Shown here piece by piece: positions 13,601-35,081 of a DNA stretch of 64,000 nucleotides. The notes under the pieces are model-generated. The model saw nothing but the letters and a program-made list of their open reading frames with translations, searched no databases and was not told where the DNA came from. How positions within the stretch are numbered: position 1 is the first letter of the stretch; each line of letters begins with the position of its first letter. The DNA comes from Bugula neritina (Eukaryota; Bryozoa; Gymnolaemata; Cheilostomatida; Bugulidae): positions 5,279,251 through 5,343,250 of the forward strand of contig OZ037773.1 of NCBI GenBank assembly GCA_964035545.1, written 5' to 3'. The position numbers and the translations under genes were made by a program.

Positions 13601-16061
13601 ATCAAATGTTTTAGTTAACAGGCTATAAATATTTGATTACTGCGATTGGCACATGAACCGATAATATTTTAAATAGGATAGGCTCGCCATCACTGAATTC
13701 TAAAACTGCTTCAAGACTCAGAAGCATTAAGCGACTGCATGGAGTGGAAAATAAAACCTAAAGAATGTTGAATAAAGCCAGTAGCTGCATTCCTGATATC
13801 GAATGGATAGTTGACTGAGTTGATAAATGGCGGAGCAGAATGAAGACAGATGTTTAGTTTAAAGTGGCAGCAATGCTACAATGTCACTTAAATTAGCTCG
13901 TTTAGCTGTGTTTTCCAACAATAGCCTTCGGTTTGACTTAGGGTGCAGCTGTTTTTGAAAAAGGCAACTTAATCTAATATCCTAATATTTTGTCCCCTAA
14001 AACACTTGTTGAAAAACTGCTCCTTTGTATACCTAATTGAAGGATATGATCAATGTTTAACTAACAAAAGACTTATGTAAGATGCATGCAGTTATATAAA
14101 AACTGTAGGAAATGTCCCAGTTTTCCATCACCCTTTCCTGTATAAAGAGGATGCATGGTTTAGTGGTGAGCTAAACAAATGGGTAGTGCACTGAAGTAAA
14201 TATCAGTTAATAACTGTCTAGGAATGCTAGAAGCTGATGGTACAGCTATATTCTGATCATTATCTTCTGCGCAGGGTAATGAGTATAACATTACCCATTA
14301 TGTCAACAGGAACACTGTTACAGCAAATATGTTGAAAACAGATATTTTTAGCTAATGGAGAGTGCAGCTAGAGGGTCAAATACCATTCTTTGACTGTTGA
14401 AACCCGTACAAATCAAGTTCAGAACAATTAAATACAGCCATTTTATGAATATTACAATAATGTTCACAGAGATGTTAACCTCAGCGCTAGCTCTTCAATT
14501 TCTTTAGATTATAATCTTTATGGTTGAACATTATTACATTACAAATACTGCAGTTATTGTGATTCAAAAGTCTGAACTAACCACAAAGATTGACACCAGT
14601 GCTTGAGTAGTAGCTGGAACTAGAAGCACTGGCTATTAACCACTTGGGGAAGACATGTGCAACCCCACAACACAGACCTATAGCGTGGAACTTTCTAGCA
14701 AAAGATTGTATCAAAGAAGTTATCTTCCAAAACTTAGTTGACTATTCAAAGTTAGGAAAGTATGCTGTCCACCAACAGATGCATGTTTCAGAAGCTGCCC
14801 TGGAAATGAGACTAGGGTTCTTCGGACAAGTTGGGGGTGGGGTGGGGGTAAGCCTTAAGTGCAAACAGAGAAACATTCTAATGATTCTTTCCCAATTCTA
14901 AACCAATTTCAGCAAAGGCACAGGATTGTATTCCTGTGGTGATATGCTGTCATCGTGCATATAAAAAGCCTTTTAATGAGACTGTCAATACAAAAAGTAA
15001 TTGTTCTACATTTTTTCAAAACTAGTAATTTATTTTTTTAGTTTCTAATGAGTTTCAAAGAGCTGCAGATATTTAATGTTAATAGTACATTAATTTACTC
15101 AGAGATAAGCTAGTTTTCTAATATGCTATAAATTATTACAGAGGCTGCAAAACCTTTTCTTGCCTCCCCCTCCTCTCTTCTTCTATATAAAACTAAAGAA
15201 ACACACAGGGTCTAATAGCTGCTACTAGATTTTAGTCTGAATTACTATCAATAATTGCCAACTACTTCTATGCTCACAGGAAATCAAGTTTTGAAGCAGT
15301 AAATTTAACTTTGACAGATTATTCATCGGCAGAAAAATGAGAGATTTCCTACCTGATTCACCAATTTATCTTTCTTCCAAACTTTACACAGAGGGTCCAG
15401 AAATCGGAAGTCGCCATGATCTAAAATAAGGTGTAATATAAAATTTTTTCTTTCTAAATTTCTTATATTTCAAAACTTAATAGACTCATCGTCACAAACG
15501 CTGCAAGAACATAGGGATATTTCCCCAATTTTTCCTAAAGTGATACAGCTAGATTTTCAAAAGTAGAGGAATATAAACAATTTTGTTATTTTGTTTCCAC
15601 ATTAAATTTTGGCTTTTAAAAGGGATGCATAAATAATTACCAAATTGGTTTTATTTCAACAGTTAAATGCACACCCATCACCTAAGTCAAACTTCAATCA
15701 AATTCAAATATTTAGTTCACTGCTGTGCCAATAAAACGTGGTGATATCAGTTTACAGAAACCTCTAGCTGCATCATCTCATTTTATGACTACATAGTGAA
15801 AAAAAACTTGGTAATTTTGAATTTGACATGGTAAATGCCTACAGCTCTATTTTGCCTATTACCTTAATACAATTGTCACTTGAGTGTAAAGAAATTAATT
15901 AATTAATATGAATAACAAACTACAGGAGACCCTGGTCTTTCTTGTGATCGAAATATTACGTCAGACTAACCTGTCTTGTACGCCAGACCAAAGAGATTGG
16001 AAGAACTGAGTTTTAGACGTTTCCTGATATTTATTAGAATATCGCCAAATCTTGTTTTGGT
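4628..16061 (-). CDS. FRMD6-like: Expanded/FRMD6-like FERM-domain protein with a PPxY motif (first exon not found)
   Basis: Eleven exons, in coding order: 16061-15971, 15420-15353, 13225-13149, 12615-12450, 11256-11035, 10543-10472, 10082-9973, 8536-8472, 7922-7656, 6074-5362 and 4915-4628 (TGA). They sum to 2139 nt (712 residues plus stop) with every phase matching. Residues 1-53 are the end of FERM lobe F1 (ILINIRKRLKL, NLFGLAYKTDHGDF). Lobe F2 follows (IYLRVQYYVEPG, YYFLQLKENFL, FLLASYALHSDE, YFPAW, HMPTIKPVQMTPSQA). F3 ends near residue 285 (IGISQEGVEVYE, NWTQITAI, VLECQ). After it come NRHIRK and FRESYI, which line up with HIRK...RESYI of FRMD6 as I remember it. The tail is Ser/Thr-rich, with one PPPSY (PPxY) encoded at 5586-5572 and a C-terminal segment RLREEVKNAMVSLPMLSALC. 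Expanded/FRMD6 proteins are cortical Hippo-pathway regulators, and PPxY motifs bind WW domains such as those of Yorkie/YAP. The start codon and N-terminal F1 strands were not located. Confidence 0.88.
6100..6645. repeat. 30-bp minisatellite in a FERM-gene intron
   Basis: About 18 copies of a 30-bp unit containing GTCAAGTCATTGTACTAAGT followed by GTAAAGTTGT. Two units carry a TATTTATCCC variant. Because 30 is divisible by three, the array makes long spurious frames on the plus strand with a ten-residue period; these are not genes. On the gene's strand the unit reads TTTACACTTAG, which looks like a 3' splice site. The true acceptor of the 713-bp exon lies about 25 bp beyond the array, at 6075-6076. 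Confidence 0.95.
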
Positions 16062-19000
16062 CTGGAATGCAATAATTAATAAATTATAAGAGAAATTATG
16101 CACAAGAATTTACCATCTAATATAGAAATACTTGAAGCACAATGGAATTTTGTGTAATGAGATGCAGTGCAATAAATTAAAGCAATTATTTTTATAATAA
16201 GTTAACAGGCAATTAGCCTTAAAGGCTTAGTTGATGAATACATTCCTAGTTGATTTCATAGAAAAGATAATTCTCAAGCCTTCTTATGTTTCACAATAAA
16301 GTTGTTTACAAACAATGTAATCTTGGTCATGAACCTATTGTTCAGTCAACTGATTGTTAACTTCTGATTAAGCTACCAACACATCACATGACGCTTTTGT
16401 GTCAGAGGGAATCTATGTAGTTGTTGATTAGGATCATGTGCTAAAAATAATCATCAAAGACATTCTAACTGATGCTGAATGAAGCAGCTGCATTCTTTAA
16501 AATAGATGTTTACGATCTACTTTAGGGTTTGTTTTCTACAGAAAAGAACATGGCGATGACTCCTCAGGTATGCAAAAACATTTGCCGAAAATATTTCACC
16601 TCTTTGTTGACCTTTCAATGGTGGTTGCTCGTCTAGCAACGATTCTTTCATCTACCAGAGAAGCTCTAATTTACTCATCACAACAAAGTCGTGTTACAAG
16701 CCAAGTTTTAGTATACATTAGTCTAAGTTTTTGTTATAGTGCTGGAGCGCATAAGTGATGCTCCATAGTTTTTATTTTACTGTTGGCTAGAAAACAAAGC
16801 TATGTCATGGATAAAGCTACAGCAAAAAACTTGTAAAAACTATTAGAAAAGTTTGTAATTGCCTGCACTATGACATTTACAATAATAACAACTAGAACAA
16901 ATAGCTGAAGAAAATGAAGTTACAAAATGTATTATGTGCATGGGCAGATGATTTAAAGACATGAGGAGCTTTAATAAAATAGTATTTCAACACAAATATG
17001 CCATATGGCTTATTTCTATTGAATCTAAGGTTATTTGAGACTGCATTCCCCTGTGCAAGTCAAATTAAAGCGTCTATTTTATCATGAGTTTGCTAAATAA
17101 GGGCCATCAGATTGTTACAGCGAGTTAAAGTTGTTTTTGCATGTTGTTTTATAACTATGAGTTGTTTTTGTAACGTTCAGGCTAAAATCGTATATCAACT
17201 AGTTAGCAGCATCCAAGCCCAAAGTTAGACTATGTACTAATCACCTTCATTTAGCCTTAGGTGTAGTAGTAGAGAATGAGAATCTTAATATGCCTACACA
17301 TTATTTAAATGTCTTTGTGGATTTGAATTTTAATTTGGGGTTCGGTTTGACAATTTTGTGAGATCACAACTTTGTTGTAATGCTCATTTTTAGAACACAG
17401 GCTTTTTCAAACCTCTTCGTTATGATTATTACACCTACCTACCAGGATACTGTGAGAAGAAGTTTCAAAACTAAAACTATGAATATGCAACAATATAAGA
17501 AGTAGAAGTCAAGTTTCATATCAGTTTGAATTCCACTATAGTATTTTCAGTTATTTCAAACTGAAGCTGTAAATGAGACCTTGTTGATGATATTAAAAAT
17601 AATATCAAACTGTACGACTTGCTGATTATAATATTAATAGCAAAGTGTACAAATGATAGTACTACTCATACTATAAGTATAAGTATGATACCAAAAGTAA
17701 TACTTAGAGTTAGTAATACTCACTGTGATAGGAATAGTAAAGAGAGATTTATTGAGAAGAAGCACAGCAACTGTGCTTTGTTTCTTTCCAATTCCACTCA
17801 TTTCTGCTGAAAAATCTAGCAGGCGATTTTAGTTCTCCCATTCGATATCAATCTAAAAGTGCTGAGAGTTGATCAATAATCCGGGATAGTCAGTAGAGAC
17901 GCAAATAAATGGCTACACCGTAACTTTCCACTTTGCTCTGTGAAACAGGTATGAGGTATAAACTATGTTTATTCTTCCGTGAAGTATATTTATATTGATA
18001 TTCTTTGCTTCCACAAAATGATATGAATATATCCAGCTGTAACTTTGTATAATACTAATAGTAATAGCATACGATGTTAGTGTTATGTGAGGCTTTCCAA
18101 CTATAAATGAATTAATCTATATGTCTTTAAACCATCCAATGCTTCAGACAATCTCAATATCGAAAATGTGTTTTCTACAGCCAGTACGAGTAAGTATGCA
18201 GCAACAAGGAATTAGATTGTCAGCAAGCTACTAGAAATTCTATGGAGTATTCAGTTAATATGATGCGAACGTATCTCTAACATTCAAAGAATAGATATTC
18301 AGACATGCCATATCTCTAAAAACATTAATTAATTAGTCTGTTATAAATTTAGTCAGATATTAATTTAAACTTTTTATATTGTTTTACAAACTATTTTTTT
18401 TAAATTTAAAAAGCAAGTTCAAAAATTATAGTAGGTAAAAGCAATGTCTTAAGCTATAATAAAATACAAATAGTTGACAGATCTGGCTATTGACATTCCT
18501 CGCAATCGGTGAACCAATTTGCGTTAAACCGCAGGAATGTTGGAGCTGTAAGTGAAAAAATGCTCAACACTGATTCACAAAGAGCATTGGAACAATAATA
18601 TTCTAGTAGCTGGTGGCTGGCAACGTTTGTGATGCTACAGCACATAATGCCACGCAACATCCTACCAACCACTATCAGCACTTTTTGCTCTTTTTTATCA
18701 TTATCCAGGGCGGTACATATATTTGTTTTTAGCAAAACAATAATGTAATGATGTAATCCTAAATATATGAAAAAATGCAATATAGCCAAACACTGCTGCT
18801 TTTTGCCAAATAATGTGTAGAATTTGTAAGAACTGAAGCTAATCCTGATGACATCACGTTAGTAATGACATGACATTTGTTTCCATGACAGTAAGAATAC
18901 AATATATAACATTCGAAATCATTTATTATACAAAAAACAACAATGCAATATCTTGATTTAAAAAAAACATCAATTATTTCTTAGACTTGTTTCATTGAAA

Positions 19001-20794
19001 CCTAGTTTAAAGTTGCTATTATATCATCTATATAATAGACCTATTATTTATTTAGAGTTTAGCTTTCTATTCACACTCTTGTAAACAAAATAAGAGATAT
19101 AGACATTAAGGTGAAGGTAGATTTTAACTCATAACTCAATGGTTACAATAAAAACTCATAGCAAAAAAGACAGACTTGTATACCCATAAAAACCTTAGTT
19201 ATAGCAACACTCACCTCCAGTGCCAAAAAGGATGCAAGCCAAATCATAAAAATTTAGCATTTTTTGTAGGCTACTTAAACTGTCTAGGTAGAGAGTTTAA
19301 TGGTCCCAATCATTGGAGATAAAAATAGGCACTCCATGCCTCTCTCTCTCTCTTCAAATATGCAACATGGAATACTTTTTATAAACAAAAACAGTTGACA
19401 CGTGAAAACTTTAGGGAGAGGAAATGAAATCGTCTTAAAGTCTATAATATGAAGGACTGGTCCTAGATTACAAAACCTTTCATACTGTAAGTGTTACATC
19501 TATGCAGCTGGTGGATCGTATGGTATTGCAATCCTTGTACTTGCAATCGTTGTTCTGGTTGGAACAAATCACACTTTTGCTAACTACTAGCTTTCTTTGT
19601 GGATGAAAAATGGCTCAGGGGTGAGATTCTGGTATGACCTCAGTAGAAATTATTGGCAGTCTTAGTTGAAAGTTGTGAGTGAGAAATTTAAATTGCAAGA
19701 TAAAAAATAACCATGGTAACAGCTACTGTAACGACATGTGTTTATTGGGCATCATCGGATGAAATGGTACATATATTATAAGACTCATATAACATTTTAT
19801 TTGATGAGTATGTAAAACTTTAAGTAAAAGAATTTCAATGCCATGATAGATGCAGCATTAGGAAAGTTTAAAAATGGCTAGCCAGTTTTTTGTGAAACAC
19901 TTTGCTCCCGGTAATAAATTCATGGCAAAATGTAAGAAGTACGCAGATAGCGCTAATATATAATTTATAATAAAAAACTATTCATTACTACAGCTAATGG
20001 TATAAAGTTTGCACCTTCATACGTATAAATAACAAAGGGGTTGAAGATCTCACGTAGCGAGTTTTTCTGCAACTAGAATCAACGTTCTTTTCCAGACTGA
20101 CATCCAGGCATTCATTTGTTCAAGGCTGTTAAGTAGGAAATGCTTTAATTTCGTCAACAAAAAAATCAAATAAACTGATCCTCTTATAAGCTTTGCATTC
20201 TCTAAGAAAGATGTTCACACATCTCGTAAAAGCTAACAAAAATATGCAAGTGTTCGTTGGAATAGTCCATTTTTTATGAAATTGTAACTGAAAAAAAGGT
20301 AGGTGCAGTAATGGAGAAATTGAAAAGGGTTTGTGTTCTGGATTAGAAATGTAGCAAAAGAAGTTGTGTTCTCGCAACAATTTCAACCTGCGCCCCAAAC
20401 CAAAGTTTATAAAGAAGTTCAAAGAATTGAGGCTATATCAATTTTACCACTATACTGCACTTAAATATGAAAAATTCCGTCACATAATTGCTTTCTATAC
20501 TCACTCTACCCTACTAAACAGTTATGTAGTAATTAGGGCATGTCAACACATTTTATTCATTTGAAAAATATGTCTTCTATGAAACGCATTGTAGGCTAAC
20601 TAACACTATGATTATCAAAGTGAGCATTGTCAACTTTCTAATCAGAAAAAAATGTTTGTGAAATTTAATGTGTGATAAACTACTGCGCTTATATTCTGAA
20701 GGATATTTTATCGCAGTGGACAAGACATGTTTGTTTTCTGTAGTGTCCAAGTAGCTACAGAATTGAAGCACCATTGATTACTTTATTCGGTAGT
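16062..20794. other. Gene-poor stretch, possibly the first intron or promoter side of the FERM gene
   Basis: AT-rich sequence with no exon I can support. The FERM gene still needs a phase-0 upstream exon for the start of lobe F1, so part of this stretch is likely its first intron. Short simple runs occur (AATTAATT near 15895, CT repeats near 19340). Nothing else was recognised. Confidence 0.55.
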
Positions 20795-21146
20795 CTTAGC
20801 CTAGATCCACACTGTGCGTATTTTCGCATGCGAACATTTAAAGCCCGAGTAGCAAAGGTGTCCACTGTATGCGTTAAGAAAACATTCGCACTTGTCGCTC
20901 AGCATTCTGAACACAAGTGCGAATCGTCTTTATCGTCGTCACCTAATTGGCTGGTAGTTATTCAGCGAGCCCAATTCTCTTATTTTAGTGCTGTATTCCA
21001 GTAAATTGCGTTTTATTAAAAGCGAGTGCGATTTAAAAATGAAAGCTTTATTTATCACGCATCACTGACGCTACAGTGGACGCCTTTGCTACCTATGGTT
21101 TCAATTTTCGCACACGAAAATACGCACAGTGTGGCCCTAGGCTAAG
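20795..21146. mobile_element. MITE copy 1 with TIRs starting CTTAGCCTAG
   Basis: A 352-bp element with long terminal inverted repeats. The left end CTTAGCCTAGATCCACACTG matches the reverse complement of the right end. Pairing continues through GTGCGTATTTTCG and AGTAGCAAAGG..TCCACTGTA for about 80 bp. There is no coding capacity; the 76-residue frame here is chance. It is about as GC-balanced as other CG-bearing parts of the window and stands out from its AT-rich flanks. A close relative lies at 39092-39435. Confidence 0.85.
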
Positions 21147-24100
21147 TATTATAGCTGCTTAATATGCTGTATAGCCAACTTTGAAAGGCGGAGCTTCTCG
21201 AACTAATGTGCTACTCTACCCTGATGGCTGTATTGAAACTTTAACCAAGATATTTTTTTCCTGATCCCTGGTCTATGCTTTTTTCATAACTGGTTATAGA
21301 CTAAAGATTCTGTAGTAAAGATGGATCTAATAAAACAGCGCTGGGATTAACTTTGTAGAGTAAACTATACTGTAAAGATCTTTATATAAATAGTTTGTAT
21401 AATGTTACTCATTAATTTGTATTTAATATTGCAATCTTTTGAGCAAATGCCTCAATATATTTAAAATATTTATTATATTTTACAAGTTTTTTGAAAATCA
21501 GTTCAGAATTTATTTACAAATTGTGGAATTTTACCATAAAAAATGTTTCTATAAATACATAACATTATGCCTTTAATTTTTAGTAGAAGCTGCAATGTAC
21601 AATAATACAATATTCATGTTAACCTTTATATGCTCAACATTTAACCTTAAATATCATTCCAAATATAATGTACTAATAATTTTAAAGCTTTTATACAGCC
21701 TTTAAACTTTTAAAAGCTTAACTATATAAGTATATTCACTTTTTCACTTTTAAATCAAAAATACTTTTGGGTAGAAAAACACAACCAAGATGGTATTATG
21801 CTGTTTAAGCTATAACAATGTAGCAAAGAAACACCCAATTTCAAAACTAAATTTATTTACATTAAACTGTAAGACAAAACAATAAGTTTTCAAACTGAAC
21901 CAGTTGCGTCTCAAACACCAACTCTTATAACTCTTAAGCATTTATGCTAAGAATTATGTGTCTCTTATCTTTGTTATTAACATCCAAGTCTTAACATTGC
22001 CTTGATAGATTTACAGCGGCTACCACAGCGTTCACCGGTGTTTTGCCGACAAGGCTGAGCATAACAAGCACGTATAATAATATACCAAGTTGTAAACTGC
22101 TGGTATGTTGACGACTGCTAAGTACTACGTGAAATATTTGGAGAATAATAAAGTATGGTATGAGCAGCTTGACAGGCATGAGCAAGTACCAGCAAGTAAT
22201 TTACTTTGTGCTTCTTGGTTTACAGCTCTGCATAACAAAGTATTATTGAATAATATTGCTAGAATGTCAGATAATTTAAACTAACAAGTATGTTAATTGA
22301 AAGCAAATGAGAAGAAATTTATTATTTCTACTGGTTCCCAGTTAAACGAAAAAGTGCAGTTAACTTTCATGTTTCTAAACAGCCATAATAGTAGAGCTAC
22401 ATAATGGTTGGCACAAGAAATATGCTGCCTAATTATCTACAAGGGATAAAAATAGTTTAGTATAGGTCAGGAACTTTACAATAACTTTACAGCTTGTTTT
22501 CTCTTTTATAAAAAAAAACTGCAAATATTTCTAAACTAGCCTCCATAGATAGCACTATGAAGACTTTTGGTAATATTCATTTAACATGAGTCATGAGTCA
22601 TACGAACTTCTGATAACACTTTCTGTTGCCTTATTCACTGAGTGAATGTAAACCTCAACTACTTGAATGTTGATAGTAGTTTATTTGGTTGAAGAAAGAC
22701 AACCCCTAACTGTGCTTTATTCATAGACCAGCTATTGCATCACATTGGAATGTGACTAGCTCGAGCCATTAATATAATTGCGATGTTTTGTATAGCTTAA
22801 TATGAAATATAATACCTTTTTTAATCTTTTATGAATAATTATACCAAATACTTCAGTAAGTGACATTGGCACTCATTCTTGAAAAAATTCATTAATGGCC
22901 ATTGCAAAATTTTTCCAATTAGCAAATGATAATCTGTAAGATATGCTGGCATATTTGAAATATCTTATTACAAATATACCAACTTGCAAGGTTAATAAAT
23001 ATAATATATGCCGTATTACATATTTCATATCACATTTTTTATATTACATATTCTGTATTACACATGTAGCCTATATATTACAAATTATATATTTCACATT
23101 GCATATTGCGTATTACAAGTTAAATATGATACATATTAAAATGTTGAATATTACATATATTATATTATCACATTTTTCATATTGCAATATATTGTATAAT
23201 ATACATATTAAATTTCACATGTTACATATTACAATGCTACATAATATATTATACCTATTATATATATTGCTGATATTACATATGTAGTGCATATATATTA
23301 CATACTATATGCAATCAGCAAGGCATCTCAATTGTGAAATATATAGTGTGTGACCAAGGCCTTAAATGAGTTTGATAGTACAAATTATTTGTTCTTTGAA
23401 AAAAGCGCTTTAATTTCCAGACAAGAGTAAAGTTGATATATCTGCCTGGTATTAGCCTATAATGTAACACCAGGTATACAGAACTAACATGCTGTGTAAA
23501 TATTATTATTCACTAATCTATTACTCTAAATACTTTACATACCTTTTTCCCAGCACATCCCAGGCTTCAGTTAATTAATTTCCTGAAAATAAACAACACT
23601 AGAGTCTTCAAGGTATTCCAAGTATGCATATGAACTTGAGTGAAGTATGTGTTGATTTTACAGCTGAACTCTGAATGAACATCAAATTAGCATCTTACAT
23701 ATATTAGAACTACTTAAATTACAGAATACCTATAATATTTTATGTGCTCATTGAACCTTTTCAGGTTTGAAACTAAAAAAATCCTTGCATGATCAATGAT
23801 ATATCATTTTAATAAGTATTTAGATTGTTGTACAACTAAATAAAAACATGCATATGTTCCTTTCAATGTGAAGTAGATTAATCATTCATTTAAATAATAA
23901 AAAATTAGTTTTGTATATACTCAATTAGTTGCAAAGGTAACTCTTTATATTTTTCTATTTCTATTCTATTTATAAAATTATGCAACATCCTACTACAAAA
24001 TATTTGCTTTCTGCAGACATAGAAATGCTTTAAAAGTTTTTAAAAGTTTTAAAAGTTTTGAAAGTTTTAAAAGTATTTACTTCAAGCTACTTATTAGCAG

Positions 24101-25357
24101 AGTGTCGCAATTCTGTAAACTATTGTTTTCTTTCGAAGTTGCCTCCACTCCACATAAATAAAATACTCTTTGAGCTAGTATAAGCTTATATCTAGGCATT
24201 GTAATTATTACAGTCTATACCAAAGTTTATTTCTAGTTTTACTCTGTTAGCCATGCATGAAGTGCTTTAACGTAATTTTTCTCAGTTTTGGCATTTTGCC
24301 AGCTCTTCAAAGATTTCTTAGGCTAAAATACCAAATTTGCTTTTTATTTATGCAGAAATTTAAATCTAGAACTTTGTAGTATTTTAGATTCTCTAGTGTT
24401 GGCAAAATACTAACTTCGATTGTGGCGTAAAGAAGTTGAATATACCTTCTCGTGTAGAAGCACCAATTACCCATTAGAAGTAAATCATAATCTCTCAATA
24501 AACACTCTAAAATATTTCGATGAAGGAAACAAACAAAAATTGCATTTACATCAAATACACAAACTTTCCATAGAGTATAAATAGTATAAATATAGTAAAA
24601 AAGTTAATCATATTATAGATTATAATAAAACTATTGAGAGTAAGGAGTTGTCTTCTCATATAATCAAATATCAAAAGTATGCACGCACGTATGCACACAC
24701 ACACATGGCATACATAGACCAATTGTATGCTCTTGCACTATAATTTTAGTAATTGTAAACAGGTCAACTTTGGAGTTGTCCTATATTGCATGAACTTGCT
24801 AGCAAGAAAAAGATAGAATATAGTCTAGCTAACCAATTAGAAATATTAATATGTTGTGCTGCAGTATACATGTAGGTTGTTTCTAACAAAAATAATTTCA
24901 TACAAACTCGGGAAAGTTTTTCAAATCATCTATATTATATTAATCCTACATCTTTCTTGTTTCACTGGCTTAAATATATGAATAAAGCTGAAAAACATTT
25001 AGCCTACATGAACTATGATTGCTATTTTAATCATATAACATCAAACACAAACCATTTCTTCAGATCGACAATATTTAAATGAATTCTAATCAATAAGCCA
25101 GTAAAACAAATACAATATTCTCTACTTTATAAAATTTACCTGCTATAGATTTGTTCTATTTTTATAATTGAAATTGGAATTTAGAAAACAAGTGTAAATA
25201 ACGGATTTCCTTTTCATTATTTGGTGTGTTCAGAGAATGAGATCAACTATAGTTTTTTTACAGTTTTATAAATCAATATGAAAACTGATTAGCTTTCTAT
25301 GCTATATGATGGAATAAACATTCTTTACCGTAGTTTGGTCATCAGCATAAAGCTGAA
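21147..25357. other. AT-rich gene-poor stretch upstream of gene A
   Basis: No exon was supported. It contains degenerate TATTACATAT-type repeats (22990-23310) and a short AAAAGTTTT tandem run near 24030-24075. A mixed CACG/CA run lies at 24680-24710. The promoter of gene A should be near its 3' end, but no clear TATA box could be assigned. Confidence 0.6.
22985..23310. repeat. Degenerate AT-rich tandem repeat
   Basis: Loose repeats of motifs such as ATTACATATTTCATATTACA run for about 320 bp with very low GC. The long frame across it (22943-23287, rich in I, Y, H and L) is a product of this composition, not a gene. Confidence 0.7.
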
Positions 25358-34069
<8,712 letters not shown>

Positions 34070-34384
34070 TTTGGCAGCAACTCAAAGTTGACAAGAGTTT
34101 TTATTTTATCATACATATGTGTGCTGAAGCTGCTTCGTGTGTTAGTTGTTAGAATATATAACTCTATTGTTTTAGTATTGACCAATATGTGAGTTCCCAA
34201 TTGTGAAAGTGCTATAGATGACAAAGGCAGTTAATGACTTGATTACTTGAAAATATCTAAGTCACTCAAGTACCTGATAGTGCCTAAGTAGCTAGAGCAC
34301 ATATTAGTATACCTAGACTGACCCAAATATTTAACTGCTTATATTAGTTGGAGCTCTGCTGTTGTTTTTGCAAACCATTTTATA

Positions 34385-34390
34385 AATAAA
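34385..34390 (+). promoter_or_regulatory. Candidate poly(A) signal of gene A
   Basis: AATAAA about 315 bp after the gene A stop, the first perfect hexamer noted downstream. It would give an ordinary-length 3' UTR. This is position-based only. Confidence 0.4.
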
Positions 34391-35081
34391 AATGATTTTT
34401 CAAAAGATTGAACTTAATTACAACATAATATATTTAATTGAAAGAGAGTTTATGAATCACTTATACTCTGTGCAAATGCATTTCAGCTTTTCTTCAAGTT
34501 AAATTGCATGTTTGAAACGAGAATGAAATATTTTTAACCTTATATGTTTGTGTAGGTTTTAATTTTAATTTTACCAGTTTTAGACGCTTTGATACTTGAA
34601 TAATGAGGTATGCACGATTTTTCATTATGATACAAGTATATTTGGAAGACGCCACATATAGATCATATGGATGTGACATCGTGTCATAGTGCTATATGTC
34701 ATGACTAACAGGTGTCATGAAGCCTTGTGACATGATCACTAGGTGTCATGGTAAAGTCATGTGACCATTTGACAAGGTTTTTAAATGGTATAATTGCCAC
34801 ATTTAACAGTTATATACTTATAAGCTCGTGAAATTATATTAGTGAAATAAAAGATATTATAACCTGGGCCAATTTTCTACCTGCTGGTTAAATTCATTAG
34901 CATTCTGCGAGGCTCTAAATATGCTGGTTTAGAAATAGATGAAAAATTTGAATACAATACATTCATTTTATACAACAAAAAATTAGATGAGTTGTTTAAT
35001 TCAAAAAAATGCGGCTGACCACCTTGCTTAATTTCATCTTTCTTATCTCTCTTATATATAAGCATCGCAAAGCTAATTTAA
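34391..35081. other. Intergenic spacer after gene A
   Basis: AT-rich, with no coding signal. The motif GTGTCAT and related TGTCATG words recur near 34680-34750, echoing the minisatellite in the last intron of gene A. Confidence 0.5.

Noticed and set aside
16550-16567. ATGGCGATGACTCCTCAG followed by GTATGC as a plus-strand first exon
   Set aside because: The start and donor context are good, but no downstream plus-strand exon was found to join it before gene A, which has its own signal-peptide start.
18487-18789. Possible first FERM exon (frame with QKVLIVVGRMLRG)
   Set aside because: The hydrophobic pattern is only vaguely like the first F1 strands, the donor and acceptor are poor, and no start codon is close.
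22943-23287. 114-residue frame
   Set aside because: Comes from TATTACATAT-type tandem repeats.
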